Below are positions 25,404 through 36,218 of a stretch of 64,000 nt of DNA, in pieces. Within the stretch, counting starts at the first letter, position 1, and every line of letters starts with the position of its first letter. The DNA is taken from contig NZ_JAPEMI010000002.1 of assembly GCF_026342835.1 (NCBI RefSeq), positions 1,178,001 to 1,242,000 on the forward strand, read 5' to 3'. The stretch is from Streptomyces sp. NBC_00154. Its GTDB lineage: Bacteria; Actinomycetota; Actinomycetes; Streptomycetales; Streptomycetaceae. The notes under the pieces are model-generated. The model worked only from the letters and a program-made list of their open reading frames with translations, did not search any database and was not told the DNA's origin. The position numbers were made by a program, and so were the translations under genes.

Positions 25404-28400
25404 CTACTTCAGCCCGAAGGCCCGGGTGATGCTCTGGGTCACACTGTTGCCCTGGCGGTCGTGTGCGGAGGTGCGCAGGGTGGCGTACGCGGTTTTGGCA
25501 GGGGCGTGGAGTGTGGTCTCCCATCCGTCACCGCGGTGGGTGAGGGATGCCTTCTGCCAGGTGGCGCCGTCGTCGTAGGAGATGTCGAGTGTGAGGGCGC
25601 AGATGGCCTTGGAGCTCGGCCCTCCAGGGAGATGGGAGGGAGTGACCACGAGTTCGACGTTCCGGCGTGCCTTGCCCGAGGTGTCGGTGTCGACCTTGTA
25701 GTCGAGCTGGATCAACGGCAGGACCGCGGTCGTGCCGGGCTCACCGGCCGCCGAAGTGAAACCCCACTCGGTTCGCGTGCTGGTGGAGTACGGGTTCGCC
25801 CAAAAGCCCCGGGAGTTCTCCGAGACGAGCCGGTAGGGAAGACGCTTCGGGTCGAGTCCCGCGACCGCGATCCAGTCGGAGTAGTACTGGCCCAGGGTTG
25901 TGTCTCCCTGGTACAGCGTCACCAGATTGTTGACTCCCGGGTTGCCCAAGGTGGTGCCCACGTGACCGCCGCCGGAGTCGCCCCAGCCCGGGACATTGGC
26001 GTAGATCTCGTCGTCGGTTCGCCGCTGTACCCCTGTCTGGTTGTCGAGGCGCGGGCGCTGGATCGGGCCGAACCAGTGGAGGCTGCTGGTGCTGCCGGCC
26101 TTGTAGCGGAGCGTCGCGGAGGACTCCTGGACCTCACCGGGGATCTGGGCCCGCTCCAGCCACTGGATGTCCGAGTCGGCGGAGACCCAGTCGGTGCGAT
26201 CACCCTGGGCGGGAGCCTCGTGAAGGAAGGATGCGCTTTGTGCGATTCCCTGCCAGATGTCCGAGCGGTAGTCGGACGCCCGGTCTGGCCGGTGATTGCG
26301 GAAGGAGACGTCAACGCGGGCCAGGTCGTCCTTCTCCGGCCGGTAGGTCGGGTCGGCGGGTACCGCGCCTTCGTAGTGACGGACAAGGTCGTAGAGGTAG
26401 TCCGTGATGCGGCTGGAGTCCAGGGTCAGCGGGGTCCTACCGTGCCGGATCCGGGCGATCAGCTCCTCGCCCTCGTCCTGGGTGAGGGTGGCCACCGTGA
26501 CAGGCGGCGGAGAGGCGAAGGACTGCACCGCGCTGGGCCAGGGTTGCAGTCGGCCCACTCCGTCGTTGACGACCAGCAGCAGCCGGGCACCTGCCTGGGC
26601 GGCCGCGGCCGCCTGTTCCCCCAACGTGACCGTGTCGTTGCGGCGAACCACGACGATCTTGCCCTGAGCCTGGAGCCCGGCGTAGTCAGCCGCGGCGCCC
26701 TGCCCGGCGAGGATCGTGCCGAGGGTCATCCGTCTATCGGGAAGCGGTGCCGCGCCCCGCTGGACCCTGAGGTCGTCGAAGCTCCGGTTGTCGGAGGCCA
26801 CCGTCAGTGCGGGCTCCTCCTTGCGCCAGCGTACGCCGAAGGCGAAGTCCCCCTTGGTGACCTTCTTGCCGGTGGGCAGCACCCACATGCTGTCGTACCC
26901 GGGCGTGGAGGGGTCCAGAGTGCCCGATGTGAAGTGGTCGGAATCGAAGGCTCGGTAGATGTCCATGCGAACCTCGGAGTCGGTTGTCTCCTTCGGGACG
27001 ATGGCCTTGACCTGACGGGCCGCCGAGGCGTCCAGCATCACCTGGCGATCCCGGTCCAAGATGATCTCAGGAGCGCTCAGCATGGCTTTGCCCAGGGAGT
27101 GTGGACCGTGCGTGCCCTGCACGTCGGCCTTGAGCCACACGGCGTACGTGCCGACTGGCATCCGCACGGCAACCGTGCCTGACTCATCGAGCTCGTACTG
27201 GTGGAAGATATTGCTTCCCGCCACGGTGAGTTGCCCGGAGAGCGGCTTGCCGGCGCGGTCCTTGGCGGTGACCGAGAGGTTGTAGCGCTCGGCCTCCTTG
27301 CCGACCCCGATGAGGGTGTGGGCGACGACCTTTCCGTCGGCGCCGAAGGCATTGATCACGCCGCTGAAGTGGCTGTCCAGGGGGGCGTGGTCCAGGTCGG
27401 CCGTGAGCGTGACCTCGCTGGTGCCGTGCGCGGGCACGGTGACCTGCGTGGCGGACAGGGTGAATAGATTCTGGGGTGTATCAGGGGCGTTGATGACCAG
27501 ATTGAGTGTGACCGGGGCGTCGGCGATGTTGGTGTAGGTCACCGTCTTGTCGCCCTTCTCGCCGGGTTGGTGCGGCCAGAGGTGGTAGCCGGAGTAGGCG
27601 CTGCCGGTCGCGAACACCGTGTCCCGCACAGCGGCCGCGACGTCCAGGCGGCCGGCGCCGGCCTCATAAGGGGTGTACTGCGGGGTGGCCTTGGCGGAGC
27701 TGATCAGGGCGTCCTTGAGTTGCTGGCCGGTCCAGTCCGGGTGCGCTGCGGCGAGCAGTGCGGCGGCTCCCGCGACGTGCGGGGCGGCCATCGAGGTGCC
27801 GCTCATTGTCCGGTAGTGGCCATCACCCTCGGAGAGGTGCGAACGTGCCGCGAGGACGTCGACTCCCGGCGCGGTGAGTTCCGGCTTGAGCCCGTAGTCG
27901 CCTGCGCGCGGACCCTGGCTGGAGAAGTCGGCGAGCTGGTCCGAGGTGTCCACGGCGCCGACGGTGAGCGCGGCGTCCGCGGCGCCGGGCGAGCCGACGG
28001 TGTATGGGGCACCGCTGTTGCCTGCCGCGATCACGAAGAGCGCGCCGGTCTCCGCGCTGAGCCTGTTGACGGCTTGGCTCATCGGGTCGTCGCCGCTGGA
28101 GGGGGCGCCACCGAGACTCATATTGATGATCTTGGCGTGCTGGTCGCGGGCGGCCCACTCCATGCCCGCCAGGATCCACGACTCCCTGCCGTGGGCGCCG
28201 CAGCCGAGAACATCGCACGTTGTGCCGAGCACCTTGCCGATGTGGAGCGTGGCGCCGGGGGCGACGCCCTTCTCCTTGCCGTCGGAGGCGGCGCCGGTGC
28301 CGGCGATGGTGGAGGCGACGTGCGTGCCATGGCCTGAGTAGTCGTCGAAAACGCCCTCGTCGGGCACGAAACTGGCCGCGTCGGCGATGCGGTCCGCCAG

Positions 28401-29176
28401 GTCCGGGTGACCGGAGTCCACGCCGGTGTCCAGCACCGCGACGTCGATGCCCTTACCCGTGTTGCCTGCTTCCCATATCTCCGGGGCGCCGATCTGCGCG
28501 GTGGTGTCGGCCAGCGCGGCCTCGACCTTCCCGTCCAGCCAGACCTTGGCGATGCCATGGGTGAAGGAAGGCCGGGGGCCGCCGATGGCGCGTTCGGTGC
28601 CTCGCGCACCGGTCCTGCCGGTGAGCCCGGACCAGAAGTTGCCCGCTTGGTCGCGCTTTTCGGTCAGCGCGGCGCCCCGGATGCTGCTGAGGGTGCGGAC
28701 TTTTTTGACTCCGGCGGGGAGTGCCTGGGCGCGGGCGGCGCTGCTGTTGCTGTCGGTATAGCTGACGAGCAGAGGGAGATGGTTGGTGTGCGCGTCGTCG
28801 TAGCCGTCGGCGAGAAGCCGCGTGACATTGAACAGACTCTTGTCGAGGAGCCCGGCGGAGACGTACGGCAGGGTGGAGTCGGGATAGACGTAGGTGTCTT
28901 CTCCGACCTTGTTGATCTCGAAGTCGATGCCTTCACCTTCTGGTCCCTTGACCTGTCTGGTCTCGGTGCCGTCGGCGGTGACGGTGACGGTGTCCCCGGT
29001 GATCAGAGTGACGGTGCGTAGCGATCGGGACGGGCTCCAGCGGCATCCGACATGTGCGTCGTCGTCCCGGGATCGGTGGCCGACGCGGTGGCCCCCGACG
29101 GCGGGACGACCGTCAGGATCGCCAGGGCAGACCCGAGAGCCATCAGCTTCGATCTTCGGGGGATTGGGGTTGGCAA
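25404..29176 (-). pseudogene. second S8 subtilisin-like peptidase, one frameshift after the signal peptide
   Basis: A strong AAAGGAG site leads to TTG 29176 and a signal peptide (KLMALGSALAILTVVPPSGA, cleavage near TASA). This frame ends at a TGA near 28998. From about 29010 the mature protein continues in another frame, with no start codon until 28436: RTVTLITGD, then catalytic Asp in VAVLDTGVD, His in GHGTHVAS and Ser in SGTSMAAPHVAG. It runs to the same FGLK C-terminus as the 5833 gene. A single net one-base change separates the two frames. Apart from that it is full length (about 1,257 aa) and colinear with the 5833 paralogue. The change may be genuine decay or a base error. Confidence 0.85.
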
Positions 29177-29384
29177 AGGGAACTCCTTTTAATAAGTGGG
29201 GAACAGAACACCCAAGATCGTCAATTCGCGCTAAACAAGGCGCTGTTGTGTGTTGTCGACCGAGGTGGCACGATCGGCTGCCCCCATGATCACCGTGTTG
29301 TCGACGGTGCTACCGCTCACGGTGGTACGGATAGTGCAAAGTTAAAATGTCCGAGAGTTGGCCGGCACGCGACCTTCCGGACAA

Positions 29385-29990
29385 ACGGGTCGCAGAGCCT
29401 GACCTGGAAGAAGACCTACGCGCAACACTCGTTGATGGGAGCCGTCAATTACGGCCCGAGTGGGACCGGGGAGCCGGTCGCAGCTCAGCGTGGGGAACGC
29501 CGGCCCGAACACCGCGCCGACCAATCGAGGCTGCCCATCTCGCCCTGGCTCAGAGATCCCTCCGCGCTATCGGTGGGGGCGGCAGACGCTGATCCGAGCG
29601 GGCTCCCGGGCGGCACCCGTGACTTCGTCGCCTGGCTGGCCCGGCGAGGACGGTGGCTGTCCTACTCCGCCAGCATGACCGTCACTGACACGATCCATCA
29701 GAACGTCCTGAAGATCACCGCATCGGCCTGGACGCTGGTCGTCGAGACTGGTGGTGAGGTCTGTGACGGTGCCCCTGGGGCGCCGAACTGGTTGGTAACG
29801 TCCCTGTCGGCTGGCCACAGGTGGCTGCCATCCATCAGGCAGCCTCATCCCGGGCCCAGTTGAGGATCACGGACGCGGACGGCATGCGGGTCACCTGCTC
29901 CGCCGTCAACGCCCCGCCCGGCCGATCGCTGCTTACCAGTCCACTTGCCCAGTTCACGACACCTGGCCAGGTCGCAGGCTAATTGCGCCA
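29385..29990 (+). pseudogene. IS1380-family transposase relic
   Basis: Fragments match the 13860-15236 transposase in order: TWKKTYAQHSLMGAVNYGPS, SGLPGGTRDFVAWLARRGRW, LSYSASMTVTDTIHQNVLK, ASAWTLVVETGGEV. Then, out of frame, the equivalents of AELAGDVL and LRFTDADGLR. It carries several frameshifts and lacks both ends. Confidence 0.85.
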
Positions 29991-30009
29991 CGACCTCGCC
30001 GCCTATTGG

Positions 30010-30330
30010 GTCGAAGTCACCAATGCTGGAGGAGCGGCGGTTTCCCCTTTACCCCCGTCGACGAGAGCTGGGTATGTTGCGGTGGCAGCTGGGGTAGGCG
30101 CCGGCCCAGATCGCGAGGAGTGTCTGGAGTTCGCGGAGGACCTGGCAGAGGCGAAGAAGGAACCCTCCTCAGGGCGCAAGGAGCCGGAGTCCGTGAGATA
30201 GGGCGCTGGCTGGGCAGTGCTCCGTCGACGATTTCCCGCGAGCTTCGTCGTAACGCGGCGACCCGCGGGGGCAAACTGGACTACCGTGCCTCGGCCGGCA
30301 GTACGAATGGAACCCCGGTGCAGGGGCCGG
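30010..30330 (+). pseudogene. IS30-family transposase N-terminal relic
   Basis: GVREIGRWLGSAPSTISREL, then RRNAATRG...LDYRAS is the HTH signature of IS30 transposases (REIGRxLGRxPSTISRE). Upstream is scrambled and nothing of the DDE domain remains. Confidence 0.7.
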
Positions 30331-30448
30331 AGACGGGGTGGCGTACACCGCTCTTTCTGATCACGCTGCGTATGTGCGGCGGAGCTCAAGACGGTGGTTC
30401 TCGGCGATCAGGCAAATTGCTGATGCCGGCCAAGGTTAGCCTTGACCC

Positions 30449-30982
30449 ATGTCGATAGAAGCCGCTCACTTGGAGGGACCCGCAGCTGACCGGGACAGCT
30501 GGGTCGCCGACCGTTGCTCACTCGAACGTGCCGTCAGCGCGATCGGTAGTCGTTCCACGATGCTGCTGGTGCGGGAGGCGTTGTACGGGACTCGGCGTTT
30601 CGACGACTTTGCACAGCGGACAGGTCTTTCGGAGGCCGTTGCTGCCTCGAGGCTGCGTGAACTTGTGACTCTCGGCGTCCTGGAGCGTCACCCCTATCAG
30701 GAGCCTGGTAGACGTACCAGGAACGAGTACGTGCTCACAGGAATGGGCCGTGACCTGCTTCCCGTTGCTTTGGCCTTCCTTCAGTGGGGCGACCGCTACC
30801 TCCTCGATCCGGCCGGGCCGCCACTTCTCTTCACCCATCAAAGCTGCAGTGCAGCGTTGAGTGCAAACGTTGTGTGCGACGCTGGCCACGAGGTGCCGCT
30901 CGAGGAGGTCGAGATCGCATTTGCTCCAAACGCGTTGGAGTACAGCGCAGCGGAGGTGGAGCGGGGTAGGGCAAAGGCGTGA
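30449..30982 (+). CDS. HxlR-type winged-helix transcriptional regulator
   Basis: 177 aa. CSLERAVSAIGSRSTMLLVR, EALYGTRRFDDFAQRTGLSE, AVAASRLRELVTLGVLERHP and YVLTGMGRDLLPVALAFLQW form the complete HxlR winged helix (about 25-115). A C-terminal extension contains three cysteines (SCSAALSANVVCDAGHEV). No neighbouring target is intact; both sides are IS debris. The ribosome-binding site is weak (AAGG far upstream). Confidence 0.85.
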   Translation: MSIEAAHLEGPAADRDSWVADRCSLERAVSAIGSRSTMLLVREALYGTRRFDDFAQRTGLSEAVAASRLRELVTLGVLERHPYQEPGRRTRNEYVLTGMGRDLLPVALAFLQWGDRYLLDPAGPPLLFTHQSCSAALSANVVCDAGHEVPLEEVEIAFAPNALEYSAAEVERGRAKA

Positions 30983-31398
30983 GCGGTGCTGACCACTGCT
31001 TCCGGACCGGCGCCCTATGACTTGCGCAACTGAAGAGGCACTCGCAGGGCACTCTGGCAGCTTAGGGGGTGTGTGCCGCATGCACGTGATCATCTCTGTC
31101 TCATGTTGCACATTTCGTACCTCCGGCAGGTGATTCGACCTTGCATGTTGGCCACACGGAGTGAGGGCGTGATGGCTGCTCTGCAGGGGCATACCCCAGG
31201 GGCCATATGTGGCGCTGGACTGGTGCTGGAGCCCCTGGGGCGCCAGCACAGTCGGCGGTCCTGTTGCTCAGTCCGGGCTACACAGCGGGTGCGGCCCGAC
31301 CATGCAGCCGGGAACTGTGAAAGCCGACTTGGATCTGGCTCTGGAGGGATACCGACCGCAAGGTCGGTGGGTGAGCGGAGGGAAGCGGATGCTCTTGG
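30983..31398. other. intergenic stretch without a supported gene
   Basis: No supported gene, hairpin or repeat was recognised up to the surviving 3' end of the split sigma gene at 31399. Confidence 0.45.
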
Positions 31399-31477
31399 TT
31401 ACCGGCCCGCAGTGATAGCCCGGGTGTGCAGAGACTTCAGGGCGTAGTGCTGCCGCGACTTCACTGTGCCCGGCGGG
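31399..31477 (-). pseudogene. 3' end of the ECF sigma gene split by IS21
   Basis: Minus strand, continuing across the 5-bp target site: PGTVKSRQHYALKSLHTRA, ITAGR, stop at 31399. This is the missing recognition helix and C-terminus of the sigma factor whose 5' part is at 33752-34247. Removing the IS21 and one copy of GCGGG restores an open frame (ILGVP-PGTVKSR). Confidence 0.85.
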
Positions 31478-31580
31478 TGTCGGCGACGGGTGAATCGTGA
31501 CCCTCTGACGGCGGATCAAAACTGACCCATCTCGTGGTCTTCCGACCAACCTGATCTTGATCGAAGGTCAGGAGAAGAGG

Positions 31581-32861
31581 GTGATTTCCGTGGAGGACTG
31601 GGCAGAGATCCGCAGGCTGCACCGGGCCGAGCAGATGCCGATCAGGGCGATCGCCCGGCATCTGGGTATCTCGAAGAACACTGTGAAGCGGGCGCTGGCC
31701 ACCGACCGGCCGCCGGTGTACTCGCGGCCGGTCAGGGGCTCAGCGGTCGACGCGGTCGAGCCGCAGATCCGGGAATTGCTGAAGCAGACTCCGACCATGC
31801 CCACGACCGTGATCGCCGAGCGGATCGGCTGGGAGAAGGGCATGACGGTTCTCAAGGATCGGGTCCGCGAGTTGCGTCCGGCCTATCTGCCCGTCGATCC
31901 GGTCTCCCGCACGACGTATCAGCCCGGCGAGCTGGCCCAGTGTGATCTGTGGTTCCCGCCGGTCGACATCCCGCTGGGCTATGGGCAGAGCGGACGCCCG
32001 CCGGTCCTCGTGATGGTCTCGGGCTACTCGCGGATCATTGCAGCACGGATGCTGCCCACCCGAACCACCGGCGACCTGATCGACGGACACTGGAAACTGC
32101 TGACCTGCTGGAACGCGGTCCCACGGATGCTGGTCTGGGACAACGAGGCCGGCATCGGCCGCGGCAAGGTGACCACCGACTTCGCCGCGTTCGCGGGCCT
32201 GATCGCCACCAGAATCTATCTCTGCCGGCCTCGTGATCCAGAGGCGAAAGGGCTGGTGGAGAGGGCCAACGGCTACCTGGAAACGTCATTCCTGCCCGGC
32301 CGGACCTTCACCGGACCGGACGACTTCAACACCCAGCTGACCGCCTGGCTGAACATCGCCAACCGGCGTCAGCACCGCACCCTGGGCGCCCGCCCGATCG
32401 ACCGGTGGGAGGCCGACCGGGCCCAGATGCTCGCCCTGCCGCCCGTCGATCCGCCTCGCTGGTGGCGCTTCGCCACCCGCATCAGCCGCGACCACTACAT
32501 CCGCGTCGACACCTGCGACTACTCCGTGCACCCCCTGGCCATCGGTAAGAAAGTCCAGGTCTGCACGGACACCGACGAGGTCATCGTCACCCTCACCCCC
32601 GGCGGAGCGGAAGTCGCCCGCCACCCGCGCTGCTGGGCCAAACAGCAGACGATCACCGACCCCGTCCATGCCCGCGCTGCGGCCCTCCTGCGCGGCGACT
32701 ACCGCCATCACCAAGCCTCCCGAGCCCTGGCCGCCCGACAGACAGGCGCCGCCACCGCCGCTGACCTCGTCGAGGTCGAACAACGTCAACTCGACTCCTA
32801 TGACCGCATGTTCACTCTCATCGAGGGCGGCGGCGGACACGACGAGCCGGAGGTCTCCTGA
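31581..32861 (+). CDS. istA: IS21 transposase IstA
   Basis: About 426 aa from GTG 31581 (AGGAG six to ten bases before; the frame is open from TTG 31557). The N-terminal HTH (MPIRAIARHLGISKNTVKRA) is followed by an integrase core with QCDLWFPPVDIPLG (Asp), VWDNEAGIGRG (Asp) and PEAKGLVERANGYLETSF (Glu). Its stop overlaps the start of istB by one base (TGATG). Confidence 0.92.
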   Translation: MISVEDWAEIRRLHRAEQMPIRAIARHLGISKNTVKRALATDRPPVYSRPVRGSAVDAVEPQIRELLKQTPTMPTTVIAERIGWEKGMTVLKDRVRELRPAYLPVDPVSRTTYQPGELAQCDLWFPPVDIPLGYGQSGRPPVLVMVSGYSRIIAARMLPTRTTGDLIDGHWKLLTCWNAVPRMLVWDNEAGIGRGKVTTDFAAFAGLIATRIYLCRPRDPEAKGLVERANGYLETSFLPGRTFTGPDDFNTQLTAWLNIANRRQHRTLGARPIDRWEADRAQMLALPPVDPPRWWRFATRISRDHYIRVDTCDYSVHPLAIGKKVQVCTDTDEVIVTLTPGGAEVARHPRCWAKQQTITDPVHARAAALLRGDYRHHQASRALAARQTGAATAADLVEVEQRQLDSYDRMFTLIEGGGGHDEPEVS

Positions 32862-33679
32862 TGTCACCCACCACCACCAAGGCCAGCCCCGGCAAACCCC
32901 AAACCGGCCGTCAGACCGCCGCCGACCTGTCCTTCCTGACCCGGGCGATGAAGGCCCCGGCGCTACTGGACGCCGCCGAGCGACTGGCCGAGCGCGCCTT
33001 GAAGGAGACCTGGACGCATACCGAGTTTCTGGTCGCCTGCCTTCAGCGAGAGGTTTCCGCACGCGAGTCCCACGGCGGCGAGGCCCGCATCCGGGCCGCC
33101 CGCTTTCCCGCGATGAAAACGATCGAGGAACTCGACGTCACCCATCTGCGCGGCATAACTCGCCAACAGCTCGCGCATCTGGGCACGTTGGACTTCATCG
33201 CCGCGAAGGAGAACACCGTTTTCCTCGGACCGCCGGGAACCGGGAAGACACACGTGGCGATTGGGCTGGCGGTCCGTGCCTGCCAGGCCGGCCACCGCGT
33301 CGCGTTCGCCACCGCCGCCGAATGGGTCGACCGCCTGGCCGCCGCCCATCACGCCGGACACCTCCAGGCCGAGCTCACCAAGCTCAGCCGCTATCCGCTG
33401 ATCGTGATCGACGAGGTCGGCTACATCCCCTTCGAAGCCGAGGCTGCGAACCTGTTCTTCCAGTTGATATCGAACAGATACGAGCGAGCGAGCGTGATCG
33501 TCACGAGCAACAAACCCTTCGGACGCTGGGGAGAGGTCTTCGGTGACGAAACCGTGGCCGCAGCCATGATCGACCGCCTCGTCCACCACGCCGAGGTCCA
33601 CTCCCTCAAAGGCGATTCCTATCGCATGCGCGGCCGCCAGCTCGGACGCGTCCCCACCGCCACACACGACACTGACTGA
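32861..33679 (+). CDS. istB: IS21 helper ATPase IstB
   Basis: 272 aa. AAA+ ATPase with Walker A FLGPPGTGKTHVAIGL, Walker B LIVIDEVGY and sensor VIVTSNKPFGRW. The N-terminal DUF-like helical part contains LTRAMKAPALLDAAERLAER. IstB assembles with IstA to choose and prepare the target. Translationally coupled to istA. Confidence 0.93.
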   Translation: MSPTTTKASPGKPQTGRQTAADLSFLTRAMKAPALLDAAERLAERALKETWTHTEFLVACLQREVSARESHGGEARIRAARFPAMKTIEELDVTHLRGITRQQLAHLGTLDFIAAKENTVFLGPPGTGKTHVAIGLAVRACQAGHRVAFATAAEWVDRLAAAHHAGHLQAELTKLSRYPLIVIDEVGYIPFEAEAANLFFQLISNRYERASVIVTSNKPFGRWGEVFGDETVAAAMIDRLVHHAEVHSLKGDSYRMRGRQLGRVPTATHDTD

Positions 33680-33751
33680 ACACCAGAAACCAGACCCGGT
33701 GGGTCACGATTCGACCGCCCAAACTGGGTCAGGATTCAGCCGCCGCCGACA

Positions 33752-34247
33752 GCGGGACTCCGAGGATCTCTGCCGTCTCCTGTACGGTCCTACCCCATAG
33801 GTACGTGTGCACCAGTACTTCTCGGTGTTCTTGGGACAACTGACGCAGCAGACCCCTCACTTGGATGGAAGTCAGTACGGCGTCGGAGTGGTCGACCTGT
33901 GCCGCGTCATGGTGTTCAGCACCGACCGTCTCGTGGCGAAGGCGGGCGCCTCGGACCTCATCGATGACCAGGTTGCGAGTAACAGTGAGCAGCCAACCGC
34001 GAACTGACCCCTGGTTGCCGTACAGCCTGTCGGTATGTTCCCAAGCCCGGATCAAGGTCTCCTGAACGATGTCCTCCGCCGTGTAACGGTCACGCAGTAG
34101 GCGCTCGGCATACGCGAGCAAGGTCTGAGCGTGATCGGCGACCAACCGGTGGAGCAGGAACCCGGAGCGCGCTTCCGGCAGGGATCCAACGGCGGTGATG
34201 ACAGTCACGGCTTTCTTTGCCTTCGGTGACCGTGACGTGCCATGCAT
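33752..34247 (-). pseudogene. ECF sigma factor, 5' part interrupted by IS21
   Basis: ATG 34247 follows GGAGG at six bases. Region 2 (LHRLVADHAQTLLAYAERLL, then RDRYTAEDIVQETLIRAWEH) and most of region 4 (LLRQLSQEHREVLVHTYLWG, then RTVQETAEILGVP) are present. The frame then enters the IS. The lost recognition helix is at 31399-31477. The intact gene would encode about 190 aa of the SigK/SigL-like type (inference). Confidence 0.9.
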
Positions 34248-34705
34248 CTGCAGCCTCCAAGAACGTGAACCCCGAGCAGGTCATTTCAGGCAGCGGTTCA
34301 GCTCGGCCACGAACGCCCCCTGCTCGGCGGCTTTCGACAGGCCCTCCCCATGACCTGAAGCGTGACTAGATGCTTGGGTGAGCGCCCTGATAATGGGCCG
34401 GATCCGGCTGGCCCGATGATCAATAGCTGGGCATGGCGTCGTCTGCGCTGCCACCACGCAGAATTGTGAGATCTCCTGCCTGGGGTGCAGCCCGTAAACG
34501 GCATCACCTGAAGGCGAAGCCGCGGCTGGCTCGCAGAACGGGCAATGCCGCCGCCCACCTGACTGTGACAAGCCGCAGTCAGCAGAATACTGGCCTGACT
34601 CTGACAGAGGCAAGTCAGGGTGGATATGGGCGGCGTCAGGTAGCCATAGTCCTCACATGGCTACCTACTGTGGTTGAACTCGTGATGTCATCTGCGGTGA
34701 TTAGG
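34248..34705. other. non-coding stretch with a 10-bp hairpin
   Basis: No supported gene. AGGTAGCCAT (34638-34647) is perfectly inverted at 34657-34666 with a 9-base loop. It lies 40 bases before the IS630 relic, and further short CTGACT/AGTCAG inversions lie just before it. Confidence 0.5.
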
Positions 34706-35112
34706 GGTTGATCGTCAGTCCCGGTTCGGTGAGGCAGCCGTCTATGTGGTGGCTGCGGTACTGGATGCGCCGCAGGCCCGCTTCGGATTCGTTGCATGAG
34801 GTGTTCCAGCGTGGTGAAGGCAACGTTGGAGAGCCAGCCGCGCCGCAGTAGGGACCGGATGTCTTCGACGGGTTTGAGATCAGGTGCGTAGGGCGGCAGG
34901 TAGTAGATGGTCAGTCAGGCCCGGATAGCGACGAACTCCTCGAGATCTACGGCCTTGTGGACATTGAGGTTGCTCCAGACGAGGACGATCGGCCCGCCGA
35001 GCTGGGCGTGGGCGGCGATGAGAGGCAGTCCCAAGATCTCGTCATTGCCAATGAAAGAGCGCACGAGAGGTCGAGCCGGCGCCCTGATGGTCGGGAGCGC
35101 GAGCGTCACGGC
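34706..35112 (-). pseudogene. IS630-family transposase relic
   Basis: Minus strand: GGPIVLVWSNLNVHKAVDLE (the D/N LNVH motif), then after a shift LTIYYLPPYAPDLKPVEDIR (PYAPxLNPVE catalytic Glu). A further shift gives LRRIQYRSHHIDGCL at the C-terminus. Only the DDE half survives. It is unrelated in detail to the 21037-21666 relic. Confidence 0.8.
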
Positions 35113-35119
35113 CGACTAT

Positions 35120-35800
35120 TCAGACTGCGACCTTCTCATCTGTGGCCTTCTCGCCTGTCGGCCCTACGGCGAACCATGTTCCGCCGATGCCCTGGCCGTT
35201 GAGATCGCCGGGCCTGGTGTCACCGGCATAGTGATAGACAGGCCAACCGCCGACCGTAACCTGTATCCGGCCGTCCTGGCGTCGGATAGCCCCGATCTGC
35301 TTGGGGTTCACTCCGGCCAGATAGACGTTGCCGCCCTCTGCGACCGTCACGGGGGCCACTGTCCGGCGCAATCGTCATTGCAGGCGCTCTGCGATGGGCT
35401 CGCGGTGTCGTTGTCGAAGCGATACAGCGCCGCCTGGTTGATGTTGATCAGGTGAGGTGAGTTCAGCGGAGGCGAGGTCACCGCGGACAGCTGGACCCAC
35501 TTGGGCGGAACCTCCTGCGGAACGGCACCGACCACCGTGCCCCCCAGTGCCGGTCCTACCGTCCTTGGCAGCCGTTGTGTCGACCACCTGCAGTGCGGTG
35601 TTACCCGCGGCTGGACGGGACGGCGCCTCCGATGCGGGCGCCGATGCAACCGGGCTTGAGTTGTCACTGATCGCGATGCTCTTGCCGCAGGAAGCCAACC
35701 CTGACGCGGCGCAGATAACAAGCACGGAAGCGACAGCGGCACGGCGTAGCGGTCCGCGAGCCCTGGTGGGGGAGATGAGGCGGGGGAGATTCACACACCG
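35120..35800 (-). pseudogene. lipoprotein with secreted repeat (COG4315-like), frameshifted
   Basis: The N-terminus has a lipoprotein signal (RRAAVASVLVICAASGLASCG; lipobox LASC). A Ser/Ala/Pro linker follows, then after a shift near 35565 NQAALYRFDNDTASPSQSAC, NDDCAGQWPP. After a second shift near 35350 comes VTVAEGG...VTVGGWPVYHYAGDTRPGD, ending EKVAV at 35120. The C-x3-C-x-x-x-WPP and Y-x-Y-x-D-x-x-PGD patterns are those of the Lipoprotein_15 repeat. Two frameshifts make it non-functional as read. Confidence 0.75.
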
Positions 35801-35930
35801 CACATGAAATTGAGGGGCGGTAGGTTCACCACCTCGCGCGAGATGTTGCACTCTTCAGCCGGGCCGGTTGAACGAAGCGTGGGCATGCAGCGTGTGTAGA
35901 ACGCGATCAACACCAGAGCAGGAGATCCAG

Positions 35931-36218
35931 ATGACTCAGGCCCTCAATATTTCCGAAAGTGAACAGAAGGCTGTGGACAAGATGGCTTTGCACACGAAGT
36001 CACTGGCAGAGGGCGCGACGCCCGCGCAGGGTTCGCACCCGCCCCGTGTCGCGGCCAGGCCCGGCATCGAGGCAATACGTGAGAGGACGGCTGGGTACCA
36101 AGTGAAGAGACAAGCACAAGGCGCCAGGACGGCGCCGAGCGGCGGTGTACTGGCGGCCCTCGACAAGATTGCTCAGAACACTGACGAGCACCGGGACGAC
36201 CGGCAAGGTGGCCGATGA
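35931..36218 (+). CDS. small hypothetical protein, first of a coupled pair
   Basis: 95 aa from ATG 35931, chosen because AGGAG sits six bases upstream. Sequence starts MTQALNISESEQKAVDKMAL and is hydrophilic, rich in Ala/Arg/Gln, with no membrane span or cysteine. The stop overlaps the ATG of the next frame (ATGA). I do not recognise the family. Codon bias is consistent with a real gene. Confidence 0.6.
   Translation: MTQALNISESEQKAVDKMALHTKSLAEGATPAQGSHPPRVAARPGIEAIRERTAGYQVKRQAQGARTAPSGGVLAALDKIAQNTDEHRDDRQGGR

Larger units (their letters stand above)
31478..33751 (+). mobile_element. IS21-family insertion sequence, intact
   Basis: Ends are TGTCGGCGACGGGTGAATCG... (31478-31503) and the matching inverse at 33726-33751 (23 of 26 identical). 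They begin TG and end CA, as in IS21. A perfect 5-bp duplication, GCGGG, flanks the element (31473-31477, 33752-33756). Both istA and istB are open. It interrupts an ECF sigma gene. Confidence 0.93.

Noticed and set aside
25461..27182. 573-codon plus-strand frame opposite the second subtilisin
   Set aside because: Gly/Val/Arg-rich shadow composition typical of antisense to GC-rich coding DNA.
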